DNA of 64,000 nucleotides from Ascidia mentula. Its lineage: Eukaryota > Chordata > Ascidiacea > Phlebobranchia > Ascidiidae. The stretch covers positions 19,225,001 to 19,289,000 of the forward strand of contig OX387204.1 of assembly GCA_947561715.1 (NCBI GenBank). Reading direction: 5' to 3'. Numbering within the stretch: the first letter of the stretch is position 1; each line of letters begins with the position of its first letter. Below, piece after piece: positions 47,401 to 59,400 of this stretch. The translations under genes were made by a program, and so were the position numbers. Below the pieces are notes generated by a model. The model did no database searches, had not been told where the DNA came from, and was given only the letters and a program-made list of their open reading frames with translations.

Positions 47401-50400
47401 TGTTTGGTGTTTAATGACACTTTGTGCGTTACCTATCCTGTGTCAACTAATGCTTTCAGTACTAATGTTCTGTTGTATGTCGATCAATTTTTTTGGCAAT
47501 TTTATAAGCATTCAACATAATGTGTTCCAGGATAAGGAACAGGGGATCGTCAAACAGAAGCTGATGAAGAGGGAGAGCAACCCGAACACTCACAACAGGT
47601 AAGCTTGCGTAAAACGTTGATTATCTGACTGAAACCACATTTATTACAAAAGTAACTATTTCAGCAAGCGATATTAGTGATGTCCACAATTGTAGGCGAT
47701 ATAAATTTATCAATAGAAACCCTTGTTAAACAAACAACTTTATTGCAGAAGATGTTATATCTGTCACTTATTCTTTTTTGTTATAAACTCATCAGGAGAT
47801 TTTGTACAAACTCGTATTGTCGTTATAATGTGAATTGATATCAAGGCATGAAGTTTTTGTCCACAGGGATCAGAAGGATAGAGTGGCCGTACATTGCCGA
47901 AGAACCAACAAGATATTGACAGGGAATTCTGCTCCTTACAGAAGGGATCTCGCTGCCTTCCTCAAAGCTCATCCTTCCTATGAGGTATATGTGCTCCATC
48001 TAGTGGCTGGTTGAAAAGGTTTGATTTAACCACATGTGGGCGCAATATTTTTTTTTTAATTACAGTACAGAGAGAGTTAAGGCAAGGTACAGAAATAATG
48101 ACTGTTAGAACTTTCTTCTTCACAGAAGGACTATGTACAGAAATAGCATTGAAATTTTAAACTAACCGATTGCGATTGGAGTCGAAAGTTCATAAACAAC
48201 TTTGTTTAAAGTTAGTGTGGGGTCGCTAAAGTTAGTGTGGGGTCGATTTTGTTAAAACCCCCTGCAGCGTTCCTCTACGATGGGGTTACCTACGTCTTTT
48301 GTCTGAATACAAGTTTGTTTGTACACCTTTACGATAGAAGTCCCTTAGTTTTAAAGCAAATGGTGGTGTTTGTGGGCCTCTAGATTGGCAGAGGCCCTGC
48401 TGGCCACCCTGGCTACACCCCCGTCTTTTGGGGCCTGTTTGTCGGCCACACTTTGTATCAGCTTATCAACAGGACAAGTCATTTGCTAAAAAAAACTGAA
48501 ACAGACTGATAGATTCGTTCAACAACATGTTTAATGGCAGTGCGAATGTTTACGATAACCTTGAAGAATTTCACATGAACTTTATATCCAAAAGCTTTGA
48601 GATGGCGAGAAGTGCAAGTATGTACAGGAAATATTGGGAAGTTTGCTGACCAAATGCATGCGGCAAATACTTACAATAACACAACATAGAGACCACAATA
48701 ATTCAAGGTTATCCGCCATCGTATATTTACAGCGACCTGTCGTTAAATATCACATTTTATTGTGACCTAACAAACCCACAGTGACATTAAATACTATGTA
48801 ATACTGGGTAATCAACAAATAATATTGCAATGAAATAATTCAGTTATTCATTTAAAAATTGTTGGTCAAGCATAATCCGGTGTTACATCGAAAACACGGG
48901 GTTTTCTGTCTTTAATTGTTGAAAGTTTAACTTCTCGACTTTCGCAATATAAACGTTTTTCAATATTGCAGGTGGCCAATAAAAAAATAAATATATATAC
49001 GTTTAATATAGAGTATGTAGCTTAAGTCGCACGTCAAAGCACATAATATAACAATTATTACACTTTCAAATAGTCATGTTGGGGGTACGAATGTTGCTCA
49101 ACAAAGCGCGGCTTGTCACAAAACCGTTATCCGGTTCTCAAACCCCGTGCTCTGCTGTCCCGTGACAATATATCGGGAGACCATTACAAAACATTACGGC
49201 TCAAATGTTAATAATCCCCAAGCACTAAATTAGGCTTGGTGGCTTCAAGATTATCCCAGTTAGGTGCGAGTGGAACCTGCTCTACTGGCTGATGATGCCT
49301 ATTATATTTTATTATAGCTTTAACGTAGATGGTTTTGCAGTGAGCAATTTTGTCCTCTCCCGGTATATAAAGTCAACAATCGGCCTCTATATAAGGTGGC
49401 TTCGTACTATGGACTTTGCAGCCGACCCGTAAGATGACCACACGGTAATCAAGGCAGAACTTAACGATCCTCTGGTTTGAGTTAATTTAAGTCGTCGTGC
49501 GCCACCCACTGGTCGAGTGTGTAGTTGAGTTTTTCCTTCAGACATCCACATCTGAACAACTTCTCACCGTGATTTCGAACTTCACACTGTTTCTTTCCCG
49601 CCCAAAAGTGAATCATGCGTGACGTCGCTGCCCCGTACGCTTGACTCGCCAGTGGATTCCCTGATAAGCGCAAGCAGTCGATCCTGGCGAAGACTTTGCT
49701 GTTGGAGAAAATGTTGTTTCAAAAATTGGCGGAATTGTGGAACTTTGAAGTTTGATTACATTATTTTCCCTTTGTTCAAACCACAAACTTAACTTTACAT
49801 TTTCTTATGTAGATTCTTTTTGCGTAAAAACAAGTGAAATTTTTTCAGTAGGATTTACTTGTTTAGCGATTTGTGCCTTCGTATCGTTTCCGGGTCTTCC
49901 CCCTCTCCCACGTGACTCGCACTCGCAAAATCACCGACGTCGAATTCGTTCTGCGCGTTTAAATTGGCGGTAAAAAATTCCATGCTTTCCACTTGGAAGA
50001 GGTTGTCACGTAAATCGAGGAATTTGAGGTGTATGTTGCTGTAAATCGTGTTCGGTTGCCACGCCGACAGTTGGTTTCCGCGCATGTCTAGCGCTCCCAA
50101 GCGACCGTTGCCGTAAAAAAGATCCTCCCTCAAGATGGTGAAGGAGTTGTAAGCAAGGGAAAGTACCTACAAAATAGCCTCGTCAGAGTTCCGCTTTAGG
50201 TAAATGTACAAAAACAACAATAAGGTAATGTTGCTACTGCACAACTGGTGCGTTTTTTTTATACATTGTTTGTTTAGTGATTTCCAACTGTTGACGCCGT
50301 AATTGGTATCGAGGCGTTTAACAGACGTAATATTTAGAGGGGTTGTAAATCTTGATTTTTTTTCGGTGATCAACTCTGGTGGGTCGTTACCTGCAATCCT

Positions 50401-53400
50401 CGCATATTTTGAAGAGTTCTTTTCGTAATTGTTGTGAGTTGGTTGTGGCTCAGATCGAGTGAGTGGAGATTCTTTTGATTCTGGAAAGTTGCTTCGTCGA
50501 TCTGCACAAGTAAATTTATTTGTATATAAAGTCGAAGCAAAATGACTTGGGTTTGAAATCAGTATTTAACATACAGTCAGATGGCTTCCCGCATTTGTAT
50601 TCGTTTAAATCGCCGCATGTGGGTTTAAACTTTAATTTGGTTTTCAGAATGGCTTTATGATGTCACAAGGGCTATTGCCTACTGTAGGTTACGTGTTATC
50701 GTTTGCACGATAAAGTATTGCGATACCATATCGGTGCTGTCGTTGCACACGATACGAACGGCAAATATAGATGTTTTGAATGGATTTCGTTTGCCTCAAG
50801 ATGATAAATTAGCTTCGCTGAAACCATGTTTGCTGAGGCGAGTGAAGGGAGTTAGGTTTAATTGAACTTGCTCTTTAACTTGAAATGAAGCCTGGTGTCC
50901 TTATTTGGCCACAAATCTAGGCTTCAAATTCCCAAACGTTCGTTATAATGTTACGCTCATGTTGTTCGGTGAAATCACGCAGGTAATTGAGTTGAAACGA
51001 AACAAGTTTTTACATTCTGATCCCGTGTGTTGATTTAAGCTGTAAAGGTTTATGTTTCATCAAATTTTTTCTGGCGCAAATGTTAAATTGCGCTTAATAT
51101 GTCGTTATCAGATGGTGTTGTTTATCCGAATACTCGACTCACCCATTGTATATGATTGTAGGATGCGTTGAGGTAATACAGATCGAAGTTCGCACGCAAA
51201 GCTCGACCATCCAATGCTCCTATCTGATTAAACGAAACGTCCAAATATGTTAGGGTTGGGTTCCCGCTCAGATCCAACTCGTCCAAACTCGTCATTCTGT
51301 GAACGGGATAGTAATGTTATGAAATCCAACACTGTGTACTACTGTGTTGGTCTGTGTTAACGATCCTGTAAGTGCTTTAGTGACAGCCTTAATTAAAGAA
51401 TCGCAAATATGTTCAATTCGCACTGACTTTGGCTTGAACGGACGAACGTGTGGTTGCCAGGGCAACACTGTGGTTATGAAGGGATTTGTATTTGAGTCGC
51501 GTGAAAGCTGACAAGTTTGACGGTAATTTCCTCGATTTGAATACGAAGCTGACAAGTCAAACTTACTTAAACCCGTGATGGGATGAGTTGCTGAGATAAT
51601 ACGAATATTCGCGGTTTATAATTGAAATACTGACAATAGCTGTGGTTGCGTGCGGTGTTAATTAGAAATATTCAAACCAGTATTTGAATTAGAAACACTT
51701 TGTCGGTATATTTAACCCGTATTCAGATTAATACTCGCTCATAATGACCATGCGACCCGTCTACATGGGAGGCAACTGTCGCAGATTTTTTACCATATTA
51801 GATCCCCTCAGTAGCAACGAGCTTTGTTTGACTATAAGTCGAATCGATATTCACTATATGGTAAGTGATTCTACATTCAAATTATTAACATTTGTTGCGA
51901 AACTATGGTTTCAGTGAGGTTTGGTTAAGTGAATACGATTCGTGACGCAACTCACTTGTTACTCGACATCTCCAAGTATTTCAGCTCTTTGTTCAAGGTC
52001 AAGTCAAGGGGACTGTTTTGTCCTTCGAACGCTATGAGGTTGTTGCATAAATCCAACCGTTCCAATTTACTGTTGAAAAATAAACGAATGTGAAAAAGCA
52101 GCGAAAAAACTCAGCGTCGATTCCGCATGAATTGCGTGGATTTGGGCGTCGTCTACTTATTTCCCATCGCCATTTTCTAAGAAATCTTTCCAGTAACAAT
52201 AATCAGAATCAACCGCCAACCACAGCACTGTTGTCATGGTTTAAAATCCCACTTCACACTGTTTGCACATCAAAGTGCGACATTAATAGTTCTAGTGTTT
52301 GTGAAGTTTCGCTTGTCAGTGACGCCACTTAAGTAGTTCAGTCATTTGTTTACCGTGGGACGTGAAAATATTCGCTGCCGGTATCATTTTGGACGCCCAC
52401 AAATACACATATTTTTTGTCTTGATGGAAAGTAATATGTTTAGAAACTAACCCGTTAGTCTTGAAGGCATTTGCGTTGATGTAAGTGATGTGGTTGTTGT
52501 GCAAGTCGAGTTTGGCCAGATTCCTCAGCTTATGGAAAGTAAATCTTTCAATCCTCTTCATGTCATTATCAGCGAGGTTAAGAGTGCTCAACGAGTTCCT
52601 CAGCCCGAACATAGCTGGGGGAATGTAGCGGATCTGATTGTCACTGAAAACAATAAATTGAATGTTAGAGAGGTTTTTCGTTGGCATTTGAGGTTTTTGG
52701 CCAGAATTTTTTCCTTGGTGACGCACGACTCGTTGTGATGATAGAGGGTTTTAAAGTGGATGACAGGTCGGTTTTGTCACGCCTCCTCAATTTAAAACGA
52801 CTTTGTAATGTGAAAAGTGAGATTTCCCATTCTAGTGTGTTTGATCTGACGTGCACTTGCCCTTTCCCTCGTGCGATAATGTAGCTTGCCTCGTATCAGA
52901 TCGCAGTGCTTGGCATTGTTTAGCCGCGTCCTTGTTGAATCGTCACACAATGTTATTTGTTTGTGATCAGAAGTTTTTATTTTCAACCGAGTAATTTGTT
53001 TTCCACGTAAAGAATTCAAACCTCGTGCGGCAGGGATTTGTTGATAGGAAGTTTCAACTCACCTCATGCTGAGGAACTCAATCTTGGTGTTGTATTCGAA
53101 AACCCTAGATAACTCCATACTATGGGCGGTACCGAGCTGGTTATGATCAGCTATCAACCACTTCAAATTCGTGTTGGTGTTGAATACCCGACGGAGTGAC
53201 GTCACACTGTTGTTTCTCATGTCCAAGAATTTCTATGAGTAATAAAGTCATTGGCGGACTTCACGAAATGTCTCTCAAACGTGATGCTGATTGATAGAAA
53301 CTTTTTATGCTGTCTCTATTTTGTAAGCGTCCTTTAAGTTGTTTTAAGAGCATATGTAATGGGTTAAGCCTAATGAGCGGTTAAGTTAAAGGATAGGTAA

Positions 53401-56400
53401 GACTTACTAGTTTCCTCAATTTCCCCATGACTCTCCTTTCAAGTTTCGGCAAGTCGTTATTTGTAATGGAAAGCATTTGAACTCGGGTTGTCAACAAATA
53501 CATCCTCAACTGTGACTTGAAACCGTTGCAAGCCACGTAGACGTCTCTGTATCTGCACACACTGTGGAAACACGTGTTGTTCACTGGGGTGTGAAGTAAT
53601 AAATACATTGCACCGCAAAGAAATCTGGGGTTTAAATAAAAAATGAAGCATGATATTTTGGGGGCGAAACATTACCAGTAAAACTACGTGAGGTAATGTG
53701 TGATTTTTTTGGTGAATCAAATCAGTCAGGTGTGAGGGGTGCATGCTGTAAACCTCTCGGTGGAACTTAACTAAATGTTTTTGATCCGCCGGGATTTGCC
53801 GACCTTGCTTGTCCGACATAAAGTAGGCCGGGAAACGATTTGACTCAATTAGCAAATATCGGAAACCTTGCCTTTGGCACAATGTAGTAATCGGAAGTTG
53901 GGATTGCTCTCTCAACAAACGCGAAATCGGCCCATTTTCTTCTTGTTCACAACAAAGTTATTCGTTCGTAAAAACTGGATTCGACTTTTCCCACCCAACT
54001 ACCGGAACCCAGGAATCGAATTTTGTGTTTGAGGCAAGGAGTAAAAACATCTTTCGTGGGAGAAGATTGTAATAAACTTGCGATGACTGGGTGGCATGGT
54101 TAAAATTGCTCCAGGCGTCTTCAGCGGTTTAAGTTGATCTTTTAAAATTGCGCCCTTTGAAATTCACAAATCCTAACATTACGTTTTTATTAAAAGAGGA
54201 ATTTTCCTCCAGGTTGCGCGGTTTTTCTTAAACTCACCCGTAACCAGGCTCCGTGCTGGTGCTACTTACGCTTAACATACCCTAGTATGGATGTACGTTT
54301 GTTGTTGAGGGCGTGGTTTTATAAAAATTTACGCCAAGATTTTTCCGTATTAATGCCGAAAAGTCAATATCATAAAAATAAACTCCAAGACCCGTGGTTA
54401 TTTGTGTGGTTTCGCAACTAACCTCTTGTCGGAGAGACTCGCGAGGATATTTCCGGGCACTGGTGGTGTAGTCACGTGATGTTTATTGTGATCCCAATTT
54501 GCCAAAGTCAGTTGGATGCAGAAAGTCACGTGGAAGAAGATGAGGGATTGAAGTAAAATTTTCATTGTTGATTTTTATATTTAAAAAAATTTGATGAAGT
54601 TCTAAATAAAAATATATTTTTGTTTCAAAATACAAAACTTCTGTTAAACTTAACATGTCGTTCCGAAAGGAATTAAGCAAACAAATATTCTTCAACGAGA
54701 ATTCGTAAAAAAAATTCCTGCCGTCTGTTTCTAAACCAGTCTTTTGCAAAATAATCTTTCCAAATTTCTGTCATGTCACCTTCGTAGCCGACGCCCTGTG
54801 TAATCTGACCTAGGGCGAATAAATGTCGGGTCGGGATGTTAGTCACAGGATGCGATGGCCCTGATTAACACTAACCCTCAGGCCTGCTCTGAATCCTGGG
54901 TTCGTCATGTGGCAGATATTTGACCCACAACGAGAAGTACATTCTGATGAAGGTTGTTGTTATGACAACCGAAACGTGTTAAATCAACAAGTATCAGCCG
55001 AAAAGTGTCGTTGTGCTGTGAATATCCCTGCAGCATCAGCAACTGAATGCAAAATCTTCGCATTTGATTCTCTGACCAGATTCTGTCTGCAATTTGCGCA
55101 ACATTGTTTGTTTCTAGCGGTGAGAAGTAGCGACTGACAACCTATTACTTCTGTGTTTGTTCGTCAAACAAATTACTTGGTCAACGTTTTAAAGCAGATC
55201 TTTTTCTTGTGTTCCGTCTCTGCAACGCACACTGAATAATTCTGCAACCACGACCAACACACGCCAGTCGCAACGCGAACACCGGCTGATGACTAAGCGA
55301 GTGAGACGCTCTCTTTTATATAACCAGGGCCTTTCTCCCGTTAGGCGAGGCAAGAAAAAACGCGTTTAATCTCGTGACGCCGCCCTGGAAAATAAATAAA
55401 ACCACACTTATTGTGATCCTGAATCGGCGAACATGACGTGGCACTTCACGAGACTGGATTCACACAGCCACGAAATTTGGAAAGATTGTTTGAGGTTGAG
55501 GTTTAATAGACCTCGTAGTAAAGTGAGTCGTTAACATACTACGCGCAAGGCATGTTATCACACTCAATTTGTCACATTCCAACCCACTTCTTATAACTAT
55601 TGAAGGCTATTCACGCCACCTACCGTCGTCATGTCTAATGGTTTTTCATCATTTAACTTTTTGCTGGATCATTTCAAACATGATGAAGCAAAATTTGGCC
55701 TAAAAACAGAATTGACTGGAATTTTTGTCGTTATTTTAGTTTGGGCAACAATACGTTCGTTCATTCCTTTTTTTAAAACTGGACTTCCTAGCTCTGTTAA
55801 GTGTTTAACTGTCATCAGTTGGAGATGTTTTTTTTTATGAATTGCCACTCCATAAACCGCAGAGAGACGGGGGTTTCCCATCTTGTATCACGTAACACCG
55901 GGGTATTTTTAAATCTGCAACTGCAGGTATTTCAGTACAATGGACAAAAATGGTAAAATATAAAGTTAAAGTTGTTCCTCACATGGTAATTTAACTCACT
56001 ACTACGTCACCTATTCACAGGCTTGCTATGACGCATATCAGTCCAGAGTGGGATTGGCAGCGCTTTGTAAAATCCGCACCTTAATAAGTCTTTTGTTGTG
56101 AAATTCACGAGACTTTCTTGGGCAAAGGTTGCGTAAAGCTATTAAGTTTATTTTTTTAGAATTATTTCTTTCATCTAATTCCTGTAGCCATCATCGAGAC
56201 AATGTCGGGCGCTTGCGTCCCATAGAACCATACACTTCCATGTGGCAATTCCTACCTTATAAATAAAACATAGTTTAAACTCGTTAACTTCTATGCGTTG
56301 AACCCACGCGTCTGGCGCTGTGTTTTAACAGAATGGGGCTGGAGTTTTGTTTGCAAACCTGAGCATCGTCTGAAGCACGCCCATGTCTTGTCTCAATGAT

Positions 56401-59400
56401 TACGTCACAACCCTTATACATCTTGAAGGCCTTTCGAAGTGAACAAGACCGAACAGGGGTTAAAAATGAACCACTTTCAGGTTAAGGTTTCTGTGTGTCA
56501 AAGGACAGAACTTAATAGTTCGGAATTGTTGGCATTGTACGCCATGCAGCCTTCGTAGCAAATTGTTTAAAGCGAAAAGACCATGTTGGGATCTTCTGCA
56601 ACAAATCATGTTTTTTTGCCCAATGTATCGCACGTGCTTCATTGTGTTGTTGCAAACCCATCTGTGCCTACATTGCCTGTGTTAAGTGGATAGTTTTGTC
56701 CCAACATAGAGCACGCGGCCCCTTCACACCACTGTGCACACGACCATGGATTCCTCTGGGCAGACTCAATATCCCACCAGATTTAATCGACAAGTTCAAG
56801 ACCCGACCTTTCCACAATTCCACCCGGTACGAAGTTTTGAGTGGTCTCGTAGACTTCCCAAGTCTGTCGACTCCTGGCGTGCGGAGATGTTCCAGATTGC
56901 GGGTTGTTTTTGGAGAAACGGAAACTGGATGAAGTGAATTTTGGCGCCAGTCGCGATCTCATCTCTTACAAATGTCAATTTCTTCTATGACACAGATCTA
57001 CAACAACAGATGTTCCCATACTATACGACCTCCTGCACACATTTGCGAAGTTTTCCAACAAAGGCTGGAAACGTCCACAAGCCGTAACATCTGCTAATTA
57101 GTTAAATAGTTTCATCACGTTTCTTGCTACAAATCCTTTCATTAGGATTGTACGTTGCGAAACATGCAACACATACATACATGTAAACCTGCAAGTGACG
57201 TAGGGTCGCATCCTGTCAACCGAAACTCCAACAAATCAATCATAAAAGTTTTATTTTTGTATTGTCGGTGTTTTTGCGCCCCCGATCCCGAAGAAATACC
57301 GGAGAAACCACACTTTTTCCTCATGGCCGCTTTCGTGCGTCCAAACATTTAAAACTCCAAACGTGAGGAAGTGAGATTCCTGTAACTGCTCTTAATGGAA
57401 TTTAACAGTGTGACGTCATAATCATCTCCCTATTGGTTTTGCATATTTACGATGAGTTCGATTATTTGCAGCCGACCATTTAGAAAGTTTCAGAATACTC
57501 CGTGGTAATTCCTTGATCTCATGGGATTTCGTTTCGTGTGTGAAGCGAACACAGTGTATATTAATATGAAAATTGTAATATTGGAACTGTTTAATTTGTG
57601 ACCGGGTTCCCACGTACAAAGGTCAAACTAAGGAACGTAAAGTTGCAGCGTGGTCTCGGTTGGTTTGAGAAAGTCACCCGCGTCAATTGTTAAAGGCACG
57701 CTGGATTATCTCACTTTTAAATAGGTGGAAATTCTATCGGAAATCCCAAAACTTTTACCAAAATACATTTTGGGTTTTGCAAGGTTGACATTTTCGTGTC
57801 TCATGTCGCAATCAACCGTGACGCTGTTGAAATCAAATTAATATTTCTATGGTTGATCTTTGGTTATGGCATAAATTGTTCACAAAACGATTGTTTAAAC
57901 GCAAGCACTGGGTAAGGACAGCAAGGACATAAAACACCCTAACCTGATCACGTTCAGTTCTAAATTTACTCGAACCACGCCTTGCACCGATACCTCAACG
58001 TGTTTTGTGACGTAACAACACGTCGTGATGCGGTTGAAAACATCTTAACAAGTAGTAAGTTGGATGTAAAAACTTGCCCACATAGTTGTTTGGCCAACAA
58101 TAAACCTCCTTAAACCAATTCACATTCATTCAACGTAACGACTTTGACAAAAATATGTTTGCCTTTAACCGCCATCATATCCCCAGGCTTAAACACCCCA
58201 AACAACGTGAATACTTGAGGCTAAAAATACGACGAACCACTTTGAAATTGGAGGCTTACAATCGGGACCGATGCAATAATCGTGTTGCATTACTCAATGG
58301 TGATCTCGTCATTTCTACTTCTTGAAGTTTGAAAATTTATTTGCCACAAAATTGTTGCCTGATTTTGGAAACGTTTGTGACGACACACAAATGTGTATTC
58401 TTGAAAACTGATGTCATAAATGAATGACGTCGATATAATAGAAATACGAGGTTGTTCACCTCTGATAACATCAGTCGTAATCAGGTTACATCAAAATGTT
58501 TTGACCCAACCTTTATACGTGGATTGAACTTTCCAAACACATCGGTGATATTTGTGGAAGATTGACCCTTTCAACATTGCGTATGTAAATACCACAAACT
58601 TGACTCACGCCCACATGCACTGGCCATCGTCTTTCCGGCATTAACACGGGTTCTGATGAGTTGTTAAGCCGTGTGTTCAATGGGTATTAATGTTGTTGTG
58701 TTTCAACAAATATAACTTTCTCGTTACCTCGCTGACAAGTTGCGGGCGACGTAATTTCCGACACAAACAAACTTCCCAAAGAAACAAAAATATAAGATAA
58801 AAAAAACTGAAAAGTTTAAAATTTATATCTTCCCACACAAAATATAAAAAAAACGATTGAGATTGTAGCACAAAGTTTGTTGGTATGACAACACCGTCTT
58901 TTTATTGCAAGAACGTGTTCTTTTCAACATTAATTGATGGAAATTCAATTCCCTGGGGCGATGGAAGCTTCTGCTGATTCATCTAATCACACCACACTGC
59001 CACTAACATTTTTATATTTGCTAAAACCTTATTTTAAAATACTCGATGTTGCAACGAAGCAGAAATATATCATCGTAACATCTGTGTAAACTGGCGGTCG
59101 GTAAAATGTTACCGGGGGTACCTTGACCTTCCACCAACCTGCTTGACAACAGCGGCTGTGATCTAGAGGCGGAGATACCTTACCTACTTTTGCGCGCAAT
59201 GTAAACATATTTAACTACTCGAATACGTGACAACCTTCCGTCACCATTCGTCCCAACAAAGTTGGTGCACTTTGTCCAACGCTGCAAATGTGATTGTGAC
59301 GTCATTATCACAATCAACTTTCTCCCACCTGTTTCAACATTTGGTTCCAAAATTAAAACTCTGTAATATTTCTGTGTAGGTTTACAGACCACGCCCCCGC

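Larger units (their letters stand above)
47985..49481. other. Start of intron 20 of the DIDO1-type gene
   Basis: No exon is seen. It holds a 20-bp tandem duplication (48207-48245). A plus-strand TATA-like sequence (TATATAAAG at 49364-49372) has no gene attached. The minus-strand AATAAA of the nested LRR gene lies at 49308-49313. Confidence 0.45.
54566..59379. other. Right part of intron 20 of the DIDO1-type gene
   Basis: 4.8 kb upstream of the nested LRR gene. It contains a solo hammerhead-like core (54941-54990), a minus-strand TATA-like box (55314-55322) and CRE palindromes at 57411-57418 and 59297-59304. No exon on the plus strand was found between 47984 and 59380 that fits the phase 0 to phase 0 junction. 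Confidence 0.45.

Noticed and set aside
49364..49390. Two plus-strand TATA-like sequences
   Set aside because: No plus-strand exon follows in the next kilobases; probably chance in AT-rich DNA.
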